A DNA stretch of 64,000 nt from a virus: positions 1 to 64,000 of IMG/VR virus record IMGVR_UViG_3300036398_003294; one strand, given 5' to 3'. Below the pieces are notes generated by a model that made no database searches, was not told the origin of the DNA, and saw only the letters and a program-made list of their open reading frames with translations. The position numbers and the translations under genes are program-made. This document shows positions 1 to 8,512 of this stretch, piece by piece (position 1 is the first letter of the stretch; every line of letters starts with the position of its first letter).

Positions 1-911
1 TAAGTGGTGCAATGGTAGGTAGAATTACTTTGCACCATGCTAAAATGATTTCAAATAAAGGTTTAACTCTCAATGCAGATGTCTTGGCAATTAGAAGAGG
101 TGGTGTTATTCCCCACCTTGAAAAAGTTATTAAAGCTGGTGATCAAGCTATTGAAATTCCTGCTTGCTGTCCATTCTGTTCATCTGCTACTGAGATGAGA
201 GAAGATTTTCTATACTGCACTGCAAATTGTAGTTTATCTACAAAGGTATCTCACTTTATGGATAAGGTAGGTATTGAAGGTATAGGTAATGTATGGATTG
301 AAAAGTTAATAGAAGAAGGTTTAGTTAATAACTTTGCTGATCTTTATAGACTTAAAAGAGAAGATTTATTAAAGATTGAGAGTGTTGGTGAAACAAGAGC
401 AGATAATTGGTTATCTAGCATCACTAAAAGCACTAGATTGTCTTTAGATAAGTTTTTAGTAGGTTTAGGTATTGATAGCTTAGGTAGAAAGGCAAGTGAA
501 GTCTTAGCAAGTCAATTTAAGACTTTAGATGTGGTCTTAGGTTTAAAGACATCTGATATTGAAAAACTAGATGGCTTTGGCTCAATCACTGCTCAAGATA
601 TTGTCAATGGATTGAAAGCAAATGAAGGTCTTATTAATGATCTCTTGCAGTATATTCAAATTGATAATGGTAGTGAAAAGACAGGTATCTTTAAAGACAA
701 GTCATTCCTATTCACAGGTACATTGACTACCTTAAAGAGAAATGATGCAGAGGCAAAGGTTTTAGAGTTAGGTGGCAATGTTGCATCATCAGTAAGCAAG
801 AATTTGAGTTACCTAGTAGCTGGTGAAAAGGCAGGCAGTAAATTAGATAAGGCAAATGCACTTGGGATTAAAGTGATTTCAGAAGAGCAATTTTTAGAGA
901 TGTGTAAATAA
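1..911 (+). CDS. ligA: NAD-dependent DNA ligase, C-terminal part (5' end outside window)
   Basis: The reading frame is open from base 3, so this is the last ~303 residues of a longer protein. NAD-dependent ligases seal nicks in duplex DNA through a ligase-AMP intermediate; the adenylation domain is not in the window. Visible in order: the OB-fold segment (SGAMVGRITLHH, matching the family SGATVSRATLHN, followed by VLAIRRGGVIPHLEKV), a four-cysteine zinc finger (CPFC...CTANC, about 50-75 residues in), helix-hairpin-helix repeats rich in IEGIG, IESVG and LDGFG turns, and a C-terminal BRCT domain (FLFTGTLT...LGGNV...LVAGEKAGSKLDKA). The ATG at base 12 lies inside the OB fold and is not the true start. 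The gene ends 11 bp before a recurrent promoter-like element. Phage replication or repair is the likely role. Confidence in the family is high. Confidence 0.93.
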   Translation, partial: SGAMVGRITLHHAKMISNKGLTLNADVLAIRRGGVIPHLEKVIKAGDQAIEIPACCPFCSSATEMREDFLYCTANCSLSTKVSHFMDKVGIEGIGNVWIEKLIEEGLVNNFADLYRLKREDLLKIESVGETRADNWLSSITKSTRLSLDKFLVGLGIDSLGRKASEVLASQFKTLDVVLGLKTSDIEKLDGFGSITAQDIVNGLKANEGLINDLLQYIQIDNGSEKTGIFKDKSFLFTGTLTTLKRNDAEAKVLELGGNVASSVSKNLSYLVAGEKAGSKLDKANALGIKVISEEQFLEMCK

Positions 912-921
912 TTTTAAAAAA

Positions 922-962
922 GTTGCAATGAAAGCATTATGGTAAGTGTTTTAGGTATGTAG
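922..962 (+). promoter_or_regulatory. Early promoter-like element, copy 1
   Basis: Contains GTTGCAAT, AAGTGTTTTA and TATGTAG in the order seen in ten other places in the window, with the A/T tract ATTTTAAAAAA just upstream. It sits between the ligase stop and the SspB-like gene and points at the latter. Belongs to the short form, where AAGTGTTTTA runs straight into GGTATGTAG. Confidence 0.7.
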
Positions 963-980
963 CCAATGAAAGGAAACATT

Positions 981-1817
981 ATGGCAAGCAAAAAAGAAAT
1001 TTTAGAGTATTATCTCAATCAAGGAAACACTTGGATTGAAATCAATCCTTCTGTTAAAGGTCTTATCATTCCTAAATCATTTATTAAAAAAGGTCGTACT
1101 CGTATGACTTTAAATCCAAATGAAACCATTTTAAATGATGCAGGACTAGAAACTAAGTTGGTCTTTAAAGAAGAAACACATGAAGTCAAAATTCCATATT
1201 CATCAATTTATCTAGCAACCTTAGAAGATGATGATTCTTATGAATTTGCAATATCATTTATGGATTGTTTTCCACAAGTGATTAGAGATTTTTTCTCTGA
1301 GGAAGATTATGAAACTTTACATACTCATTATGAGTATATCCTACACAAGATTTTAAACAACATTCCACTAAAGGAAAATTCCACTATGGATAGAAAACAA
1401 ATCCTATTAGATCATTTAGCAATTGCAAAAACCATGATTGCTCTTGATCCAACAGTAAAAGGTGTTAAGTTGCCAAAGCATTTAATGGATGCAGATACTG
1501 TGAAATTAAATCTCTCAAATACAAGTGCATATCCAATGCAATTTAAAGAAGATAAAGTAGTCACTACCTTGACTTTTGGTGGTGTTCCTTTTGAATGTCA
1601 TATTCCATATATGTCAATCTTTGCAGTAATGATTGCAGGCACTTCACCTGATGAAGCAGTTGTTTTTGATGATTCAGTTCCACCAACAATGGAAAAAATA
1701 TCTCATTTTGAAAACAATAATCATGATGCAATGAAATTTATGGCTGAATTAGAAAAACAATTTGATAGAGATGATATTGTGATTGGAAATATTGAAGGAA
1801 CTAATAAACCTCAATGA
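981..1817 (+). CDS. Tandem double-SspB-like protein, possible ClpXP adaptor mimic
   Basis: 278 aa. The start at 981 is chosen because AAAGGA lies 6 bases upstream; an in-frame ATG at 966 lacks a ribosome site. The chain holds two copies of a fold that resembles the SspB family (ClpXP specificity-enhancing factor). Copy A is about residues 1-90 (KKEILEYYL..G..WIEI.P.VKGLIIP, then MTLN, then VKIPYSSIYLA). Copy B is about residues 136-230 (RKQILLDHL, IALDPTVKGVKLPKHL, KLNLS, TLTFGGVPFECHIPYMSIFAV). SspB normally dimerises, binds ssrA-tagged or other substrates and delivers them to ClpX through a C-terminal peptide. A fused pair could act as a built-in dimer. The C-terminal tail (about 240-278) is acidic and polar. 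It is transcribed from the element at 922. Family assignment is from motif memory, moderately sure; the effect on host ClpXP is inference. Confidence 0.6.
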   Translation: MASKKEILEYYLNQGNTWIEINPSVKGLIIPKSFIKKGRTRMTLNPNETILNDAGLETKLVFKEETHEVKIPYSSIYLATLEDDDSYEFAISFMDCFPQVIRDFFSEEDYETLHTHYEYILHKILNNIPLKENSTMDRKQILLDHLAIAKTMIALDPTVKGVKLPKHLMDADTVKLNLSNTSAYPMQFKEDKVVTTLTFGGVPFECHIPYMSIFAVMIAGTSPDEAVVFDDSVPPTMEKISHFENNNHDAMKFMAELEKQFDRDDIVIGNIEGTNKPQ

Positions 1818-1818
1818 C

Positions 1819-2580
1819 TTATTTTAAATTTTCCAACTTTTCTTTATATTCCATATAGAGATCGGTAAGATACATAGATAAATCATTTTCAGTGGGGGCA
1901 ATATTTTTTAAAAATATTGAATTATTGTCTTCTCTATATCTTAAATCATCTAAAGCTACAATTAAAGAAGATATGAGATGTTGGATTTCAATGGTTGGAA
2001 GTCTTTTTTGTGTAAGCAAATATAAAATCTGTACTAACACATCTTTCAATCGTAAAGCCACTCTTCTATCTGCCTTGTTCCTATCTGAATCTAAAAGAAC
2101 TTGTAAATCTGTTGAAAAGAAAGACATCAATTTTAAATCTCCCCATTCAAAAGCACTCCCACCCATATAACTTACTTTTTCTCTCATTTCGAGATACTTT
2201 TTAACCCAAATAGGTTTTTCTAAATCAAGAGAGCTGAATGCTAAATCATGATTTTTAACGACTTCCCTCATTTCTTTCACAGCCTCATCAAATCCGTAGT
2301 GATATTTTCCTAAATTTTTATCTAAAGTTAATACAGGCAAAATTGTGGGTCCACTATTAATACTAGATTCTGAAGAAAAGACAGGCATTAATCCTTCCTT
2401 TACGGCAATATCATCTATAATTTCTTTTTGTCTATCACTTAATTTTCTACCTGCTAGAAATTGCTGATATACACTCTGAACAAAGGATGTCTTGTTCTTA
2501 GATGCTAATAATTGAAAAATTGCAGATGGATTTGCTTTTTTTAAATATAAAGAGGCTACTTTTCTGGGTGTAGTTTTCAT
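1819..2580 (-). CDS. Uncharacterised protein, last gene of the baseplate operon
   Basis: 253 aa, starting behind AAGGAAAG. Not recognised as a known enzyme. The N-terminus (KVASLYLKKAN) resembles the opening of several virion proteins of large phages. Residues about 30-65 carry a helical module (FVQSVYQQFLAGRKLSDRQKEI) that recurs in the two small proteins at 21838 and 22257. The C-terminal half is helical and charged. It lies 68 bp beyond the 1730-aa baseplate protein on the same strand and meets the SspB-like gene tail to tail with 1 bp between stops. The SD is enclosed by a small AAGG/CCTT hairpin. A minor virion or assembly role is inferred from position only. Confidence 0.6.
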   Translation of the reverse strand: MKTTPRKVASLYLKKANPSAIFQLLASKNKTSFVQSVYQQFLAGRKLSDRQKEIIDDIAVKEGLMPVFSSESSINSGPTILPVLTLDKNLGKYHYGFDEAVKEMREVVKNHDLAFSSLDLEKPIWVKKYLEMREKVSYMGGSAFEWGDLKLMSFFSTDLQVLLDSDRNKADRRVALRLKDVLVQILYLLTQKRLPTIEIQHLISSLIVALDDLRYREDNNSIFLKNIAPTENDLSMYLTDLYMEYKEKLENLK

Positions 2581-2648
2581 AATAAGGCTTTCCTTTCTTA
2601 TTGTTTTTTTAATATTAATAAGACTTATAATAAAATCATTATTATAAA

Positions 2649-5600
2649 TTAAACTTGATATGGTGCTGGACTAATCGTTAAATTAGGTTTCTGAATTTTA
2701 TTCTTAATGACAGGTCTTCCTTTAATATTAAATCTATCTGCACTTGCATAACCTTCACCATATCCACTTGGTGAAATACTGCCTTGTAAAGTAATAGGCT
2801 GATTCACATCTGATCTGTAAATCGCTTGTGTAATGATAACTAATTGCAATTCACTTCCATAAGATACTTCATCATCTGTAGTAAAAGCATTTTCATCAAA
2901 GTTCTGAACGAGCATAGCTTTACAAGCTAAAACACCACCTTTAAGAACAGGTTGAACACTTATAGGAAAGCTATTAACAACATAAGAAACAGCACCACCT
3001 TTAACTTTACCTGATGCACCAAATAAAACAGCACCACGATGAGTTCTATATGTTTTAGTGCCTGATGGACTAAGATCAGTGAAAGCAATATATGTATCAT
3101 TTACTGCTTCACTCATAATAAGTGCATCACCTGCTACACCATTTACTTTTGAATAAACAAGACCATTGCTACTGATAGGCAAGGAAATGTTAGCAGTCTT
3201 TAAGCTACTTAAGGATGCTTGTAGATAACTTGATCCATCATTAAGAATATCTTCACCTAAGAAGTCATAATCATTCACAAGTAAACCTAAAGGCAGTCTT
3301 GAAGTAAGACCAATTAAAGATGGATCAAGACTACCATTACCAGCATTATTTTGAATACCTGTACCACCTTTTAAGAAAATCTTAGTATTAGCTTGTCCCC
3401 ATTGACTAAAATAGATTTCGGAATATTTGATGTCTAATAAAGTGTAGTAAAAAAAGTTATCTGTAGTAGCACCTGTAACATAATTGAAAGTGATTGAAAC
3501 TGAACATCTATTGCCAATAGTTCCTTTTTCAGTATAGATAATTTGAAGTATATTAAAATTATCATTTGATTCATCTACTGAAGAAACATGGTAGTTGGTC
3601 AAGCTACCAATTGCACTAATAATACTTACTTTCAAACCACCATCTGTTGTATCACTTGTAATTGGGATTGTACGAGAAACAGTATCATCTAAAATAGGAT
3701 CATAAATAGAGATTGTGCATAAATTCACATTTAAAATGCCACTATTCACAATTTTATTTTTTGAGAAAACTAAATAACCATTTGCATTTGTCAATCCTAT
3801 TTCACTTTCATTAAATGCTTTAGCTTTTACATGAATCAATTCTTGGTTTAATGCAGTAGGTGGTGTATGTGTAGATTCATATCCAACATCTGTTACTGTA
3901 TTTTCATAAAGAGTTCCACCTATATTGCCTGTACCTAATGTCAAATAAAAATCCATAGATGCAAGCACAGCAAATGCTCTTGGATTAGTAATTGTAATAG
4001 CTGATGAACCATCTGTATTAAATTGTTTTCTTGTAAGTCCACCATAATAATGATCGTTTGGATTAAGTTGTCCATGTCTAATAACTTCATCATTATAATT
4101 TGCAACTGATCCACCTCTTGTATGATACACATCACCTTGATATGCAGTTCTTGAATATTCTACAAAGAGTTCATCTGCTGATCCAAAAGGTGAAGGGATG
4201 ACAACATCTACATTTTGTAATTCAGTTGGTAAAGTAGTGAGATTTACATTCTCAACACCAGCACCATCATATTTACGAATGAGAATAAATCCATTCTTAT
4301 TAATAAATCCATTAGCAAAGCCAAAGACACTGCATTCTACTACATAATCAAAATCTGCAAATTCATCACCTGCAACATAAGTAGGAATTTTACGAATATC
4401 AATAGAATGTTCTGTTAGGATATAAGTATGACTGCCTGTTGTATCTGCTACATCTCTTGCACCATCTTGTCTAATGAACATAGTGTATTTAGTAGCATCT
4501 GTTCTTAATAAGTTAATAGGAGGATTAGCAATAGGAGTAACACGATCAGATTCATGTCCACCTGCTACTGAAGATCCTACTTTGGCAAGATAATCTGTTT
4601 TTTCATAGACACCATAAACACGAGCAAAGCCATGATAAGGAGGCAATTCAATACCATTTAAAATATTACCAAAGTCTGTACTTGGTACTTCAAGAGAAAC
4701 CTTTCTAGCACCTAAAGATGGATGACCTGTAGTAATATCATCACTTGTACCATAATTAATAGCAGTGTAGAAAAGCATAGGCTCAACACCTGCACTACCT
4801 TCATTGCTATCACCACCAATGATATTATAGACATCATCTGTATTTGTATTAGTGTCAATAAAGAGATGATGCAAACCATTTAAGAAAGGATCACCTAATC
4901 CTGTATTTGTATGGAAAGGGATGTCTTGTCTACCAAATTTAGGTAGGTGCATAGGTGGAAATTCAAAATAATCTTGAGGCAAACCTGTACCCGTGAAAAT
5001 GCCTGCACCATCTTTAGCTGTGATACCGTCTTGATAGAATTGACTTAAAAGCAAGTCAGTGTTTGCATTTGCACGGAAGGATTGTAATAAAAGATTATGT
5101 TGTTTAAAAGGTCTAAGGACAAGAGTTTTAGAATTTGGATCAGTAAAGATTTCATTATTGCGATCAATATCTGCACCACCAATGATTTTGCCACCGAAGT
5201 CATTTAGGTTGCCTGTTGGACTTGGGTCAGCATTTTTAGATCTTAAAGCATTCCATAATTGAATATGAGTATTAGCATCATATTTAACAAGGTCTGTTTC
5301 AAAAATAGTTTGAGCAGGATCAAGATCACTGATAGCATTTCTAAGATAAGCTGTGTTTTTATTTCTTAAAGAAACATTAAAGATTTGATCAGGTGTGCGA
5401 GCAAGACCACTGTGACCGGGTGCATATTGTAGAGTAGCATTAATTAAAAGTTTAGATGTAGAGTATGGAAAACCATTATCATCCAAATCCTCAAAAGTAT
5501 ATGTAGAGTCACTTGAAAGGGAATTGAGAACAATACATAAAGAAGGATCTGTGGAAGTAGTACCATCAAAAGCTAAAGTTCTTTTAGTTCGGATTTCAAG

Positions 5601-7841
5601 AGTTAAAGTGTTTCCATTAGGATCATTTAAAAAGAAGTCACCACCTGAAGTAGCACTTTCTAAAGGACGAATACGAATGGAATTGTTATTAGTTGCTGGA
5701 TTTTTAGTCAAAGAAGAATTACCAAAGCCAACAATTTGAAAAACAGCATTATTTCCCAATCGATTAGGATTGCCATAAATAATAGCATATAGTTCAGAAC
5801 TATATCCTGTAGCATCTTTTCCATTTGCAGTGATAAGATTTTCAATAGTTTCTGTTTGTAAAACTTTGGTTGAACCTAAAATGAAACTAGATAAGTCATA
5901 TCCTAAATTTACATTATAGTGGTTTTTAAGAATATCAATATCTAATCTAGTATCGGACATTTCTATTTTGCCAAGTAAAATAGAATTTGGTGTAATCCCT
6001 GTGAATTTCAAATTTGGATGTATAAGACCACCAAAAACATTCATAGGATAAAAAATACCTGTTGCACCAATTTTTTGATCCTTTAGAAGTTTAACTGGTG
6101 TAGTATATCCTAGATCATTAATAAAATATAACTTTAAACAATCAACATCATCAGTTTCCCATGGGGATAAGAAACGAACGGCTTTTTGATCATTCTTAAA
6201 ACCTTTCCTAGCACCACTCACACCATCAAGACCACCTAAGTTTAAGAAAATGACTGCACCACTACACCATGCTTGTTGTGGACTTCCACTTACTGTAACA
6301 TTTGGCATAAAACCTGTTGGTTTTAAATCTGCACTGATAGTCCAATTGTCTGTTAAGCCACTATCAAAATAACCAACAGTAGTACCATCTGTATTTAAAG
6401 CTGTTGTAGGATCAATAATAATATTTACATTTTTCTCAACGACTGCACTATCTGACCATACTGTTCTAATACCATTTGGTGCATCTAAAATTTCAGTATA
6501 TGGTCTTGAAGTATTAGGATCACCAATGACATCTACTTGAGCCAAAGTGATACCTTTACTGTCACTGCCTGTTGCACTTGATTTCCAAGCTGTTCTTAAA
6601 TTATTTGTGATCAAGTCATTTACTGCATTTTGAAGTAATTGGGAATAGTCAAATCCTGTTAAAGAAATGCTATTCATCAAATCTAAAATATCTTCTTCAT
6701 GAATTTGATCTGCATATAAACCATCAGGTCTTGGATTATATAAACTTACTTGTGTTGTGGATAGATGAGATTTAGCCTCTGTGCCTAATTGACCACGAAC
6801 AATAACGACTGCACCTGTACCTACATTCACATTAGAAATAAGAACGATTTCTTTATTAATACCTGTGTTTAAGACTAGATAATCACCAACAGAAGTACCT
6901 TCATCTAAACCACTGCCTACGATAGAACTACCTAAATTTAAAGTAGTAGCAGATGAAGTTAAGTTTGCACTTAAAACAGCTTGAGTTAAAGTTTTAGGTG
7001 TAGATGATGATCTTAAAGATGCACCATTATGTGTAGGTGATGCACCATTAAGAACAGCAACATAAGAAGAAGTATTTCTTCTAAAAACTGCACAAATAGG
7101 AATAGCATAAGAATAATTATCTACAGATTCAAAATCAACAGATGTGGCTTTCCAACAGGATGGATCACCTTCACTTGCCATATTAGTATATACAGCACTT
7201 GTTACAGGATTAATAGAATTGCCTTGACCAAAAACAGAAGGATCACCTAAACCTTGTGGATAAGTGTCAATATCAATATTAGTTTCTACTCTTAAACGAT
7301 ATTGGATTTGAACTCGTTTAGTGGTTTCAAATCCTATGTCATTATCAATAAGATCATCCGTGATATTAGTACCACCGAATTGAGTATTGCCATATTTATA
7401 GAAAGTGACAGCACTTGGTTTATAATCTGTAGATGGATTTGGACTAACTAAAGACCTCCAAACTTCTAAGAAAACAAGATCAACACGATTGCCTGTGGCT
7501 GGTGGTGCAGACAGTTTAATAATGTTAGAGGTTTCGCTATTAGTATTACATCCACGAATGCGAATAGGCATACCATTAACAATAGCATCGATAGCATTAA
7601 GTCTAAACTGATTGCTATCTAAAGGATTACATTCAAAATCAATCGCACTAATAGGATCAGCAAGAAAACCACTTGGTGTGGTTTGTTTAATAGCATCGAT
7701 TAAAGAATCATTGGCAAGTTGACCAACAAAGTTTAATTCGGAATCCAAAGGTGGTTTGCCTGATTGCCAAATGAGATGTGTGAATTTAGTGTTTTGGTTG
7801 TTAAGAACCCTACTGACTTCAGTTCCAAAATTATCAGCCAT
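2649..7841 (-). CDS. Large baseplate/fibre structural protein (DSELN family), 1730 aa
   Basis: 1730 aa, SD TAGGAGA. Residues about 17-280 are paralogous to the N-terminus of the 964-aa protein encoded at 10958: both carry Q(S/T)GKPxLDSELN, a LSxPPAT segment, VFLE(V/I)W(R/K)(S/A)LVSP, (E)(T/S)TKR(V/I)Q(I/Y)QYR and a (Y)(A/G)(I/L)PIC..(R)RN motif, then RPDGL(Y/F)AD. The remaining ~1400 residues are beta-rich, full of N, T, S and G, with no transmembrane segment, as expected for an elongated virion protein. The gene sits at the distal end of the baseplate-J operon, which suggests a peripheral baseplate or side-fibre position. No enzymatic motif seen. The family name is descriptive; the function is inferred from context. 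Confidence 0.75.
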   Translation of the reverse strand: MADNFGTEVSRVLNNQNTKFTHLIWQSGKPPLDSELNFVGQLANDSLIDAIKQTTPSGFLADPISAIDFECNPLDSNQFRLNAIDAIVNGMPIRIRGCNTNSETSNIIKLSAPPATGNRVDLVFLEVWRSLVSPNPSTDYKPSAVTFYKYGNTQFGGTNITDDLIDNDIGFETTKRVQIQYRLRVETNIDIDTYPQGLGDPSVFGQGNSINPVTSAVYTNMASEGDPSCWKATSVDFESVDNYSYAIPICAVFRRNTSSYVAVLNGASPTHNGASLRSSSTPKTLTQAVLSANLTSSATTLNLGSSIVGSGLDEGTSVGDYLVLNTGINKEIVLISNVNVGTGAVVIVRGQLGTEAKSHLSTTQVSLYNPRPDGLYADQIHEEDILDLMNSISLTGFDYSQLLQNAVNDLITNNLRTAWKSSATGSDSKGITLAQVDVIGDPNTSRPYTEILDAPNGIRTVWSDSAVVEKNVNIIIDPTTALNTDGTTVGYFDSGLTDNWTISADLKPTGFMPNVTVSGSPQQAWCSGAVIFLNLGGLDGVSGARKGFKNDQKAVRFLSPWETDDVDCLKLYFINDLGYTTPVKLLKDQKIGATGIFYPMNVFGGLIHPNLKFTGITPNSILLGKIEMSDTRLDIDILKNHYNVNLGYDLSSFILGSTKVLQTETIENLITANGKDATGYSSELYAIIYGNPNRLGNNAVFQIVGFGNSSLTKNPATNNNSIRIRPLESATSGGDFFLNDPNGNTLTLEIRTKRTLAFDGTTSTDPSLCIVLNSLSSDSTYTFEDLDDNGFPYSTSKLLINATLQYAPGHSGLARTPDQIFNVSLRNKNTAYLRNAISDLDPAQTIFETDLVKYDANTHIQLWNALRSKNADPSPTGNLNDFGGKIIGGADIDRNNEIFTDPNSKTLVLRPFKQHNLLLQSFRANANTDLLLSQFYQDGITAKDGAGIFTGTGLPQDYFEFPPMHLPKFGRQDIPFHTNTGLGDPFLNGLHHLFIDTNTNTDDVYNIIGGDSNEGSAGVEPMLFYTAINYGTSDDITTGHPSLGARKVSLEVPSTDFGNILNGIELPPYHGFARVYGVYEKTDYLAKVGSSVAGGHESDRVTPIANPPINLLRTDATKYTMFIRQDGARDVADTTGSHTYILTEHSIDIRKIPTYVAGDEFADFDYVVECSVFGFANGFINKNGFILIRKYDGAGVENVNLTTLPTELQNVDVVIPSPFGSADELFVEYSRTAYQGDVYHTRGGSVANYNDEVIRHGQLNPNDHYYGGLTRKQFNTDGSSAITITNPRAFAVLASMDFYLTLGTGNIGGTLYENTVTDVGYESTHTPPTALNQELIHVKAKAFNESEIGLTNANGYLVFSKNKIVNSGILNVNLCTISIYDPILDDTVSRTIPITSDTTDGGLKVSIISAIGSLTNYHVSSVDESNDNFNILQIIYTEKGTIGNRCSVSITFNYVTGATTDNFFYYTLLDIKYSEIYFSQWGQANTKIFLKGGTGIQNNAGNGSLDPSLIGLTSRLPLGLLVNDYDFLGEDILNDGSSYLQASLSSLKTANISLPISSNGLVYSKVNGVAGDALIMSEAVNDTYIAFTDLSPSGTKTYRTHRGAVLFGASGKVKGGAVSYVVNSFPISVQPVLKGGVLACKAMLVQNFDENAFTTDDEVSYGSELQLVIITQAIYRSDVNQPITLQGSISPSGYGEGYASADRFNIKGRPVIKNKIQKPNLTISPAPYQV

Positions 7842-7853
7842 GTTAATAATCTC

Positions 7854-8492
7854 CTAGTATAGTATAGCATATCCTAATAAGTGTATTTTATTTAATGAAT
7901 TATTGACAAAAGCTAGTCTTAGAGTTGTGGATGCACTCGGAAAACTCACAGGTGTCAAATAATTTGCCTCTGTATAAGATACACCATCATCATTAGAAAT
8001 ATACACTTGAATCTCACTTGGATCTAAAATTTGATATGTCATTGTACTTGGTACATTTGCATTTATAGACTGCTCTTGACCATAACTGACAGTAGCTACT
8101 TTCCAATAGACAAGGAATTTATCTTTACTTGTAGTAGTGATTGTATCTGTGATTAAGACACCATAGGCATTTGTGTTTTCATTTTTAGGTAGGATTGCAC
8201 AATGGTTGGGATTACTGCCTAATTGGCATCTTGAGATAGAAGAGATAAAGACTGCACTACCATCAAAATCAGATTGGACAGGTAAAGTTTTAAAAGTGAT
8301 GCCTGTGTAATCAGGATAAAGAGCAAGAAAGCTGTCTTGAATATCAGATTGGATAGTACCAATATCATTAGGTGATAAAGAAACCTTAGTAGTTTCAGGT
8401 TCATCTAAAAGATATTTACCATTCATGTCTGTGATAGTAAGTTCGCTTGATCTTTGAATGACAGAGTTATTTTTTCTGTTTACGATTATCAT
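7854..8492 (-). CDS. Small putative structural protein of the baseplate operon
   Basis: 212 aa, SD AAGGA. Beta-rich, low in charge, with no cysteine-based motif, signal peptide or membrane segment. The middle part reads like a beta-sandwich (TSKDKFLVYWKVATVSYGQE), followed by a segment with IQVYISNDDGVSYTEA, a wording often met in phage fibre or adhesin-like proteins. It lies 12 bp from the 1730-aa gene and 20 bp from the 812-aa fibre gene, so it is co-transcribed and probably assembles with them. No family recognised. Confidence 0.65.
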   Translation of the reverse strand: MIIVNRKNNSVIQRSSELTITDMNGKYLLDEPETTKVSLSPNDIGTIQSDIQDSFLALYPDYTGITFKTLPVQSDFDGSAVFISSISRCQLGSNPNHCAILPKNENTNAYGVLITDTITTTSKDKFLVYWKVATVSYGQEQSINANVPSTMTYQILDPSEIQVYISNDDGVSYTEANYLTPVSFPSASTTLRLAFVNNSLNKIHLLGYAILY

Positions 8493-8512
8493 TTTATTTA
8501 AATCCTTATTTC

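Noticed and set aside
966-980. Upstream start at 966 for the SspB-like gene
   Set aside because: No SD precedes it, while the ATG at 981 has AAAGGA at the right distance and begins the conserved domain.
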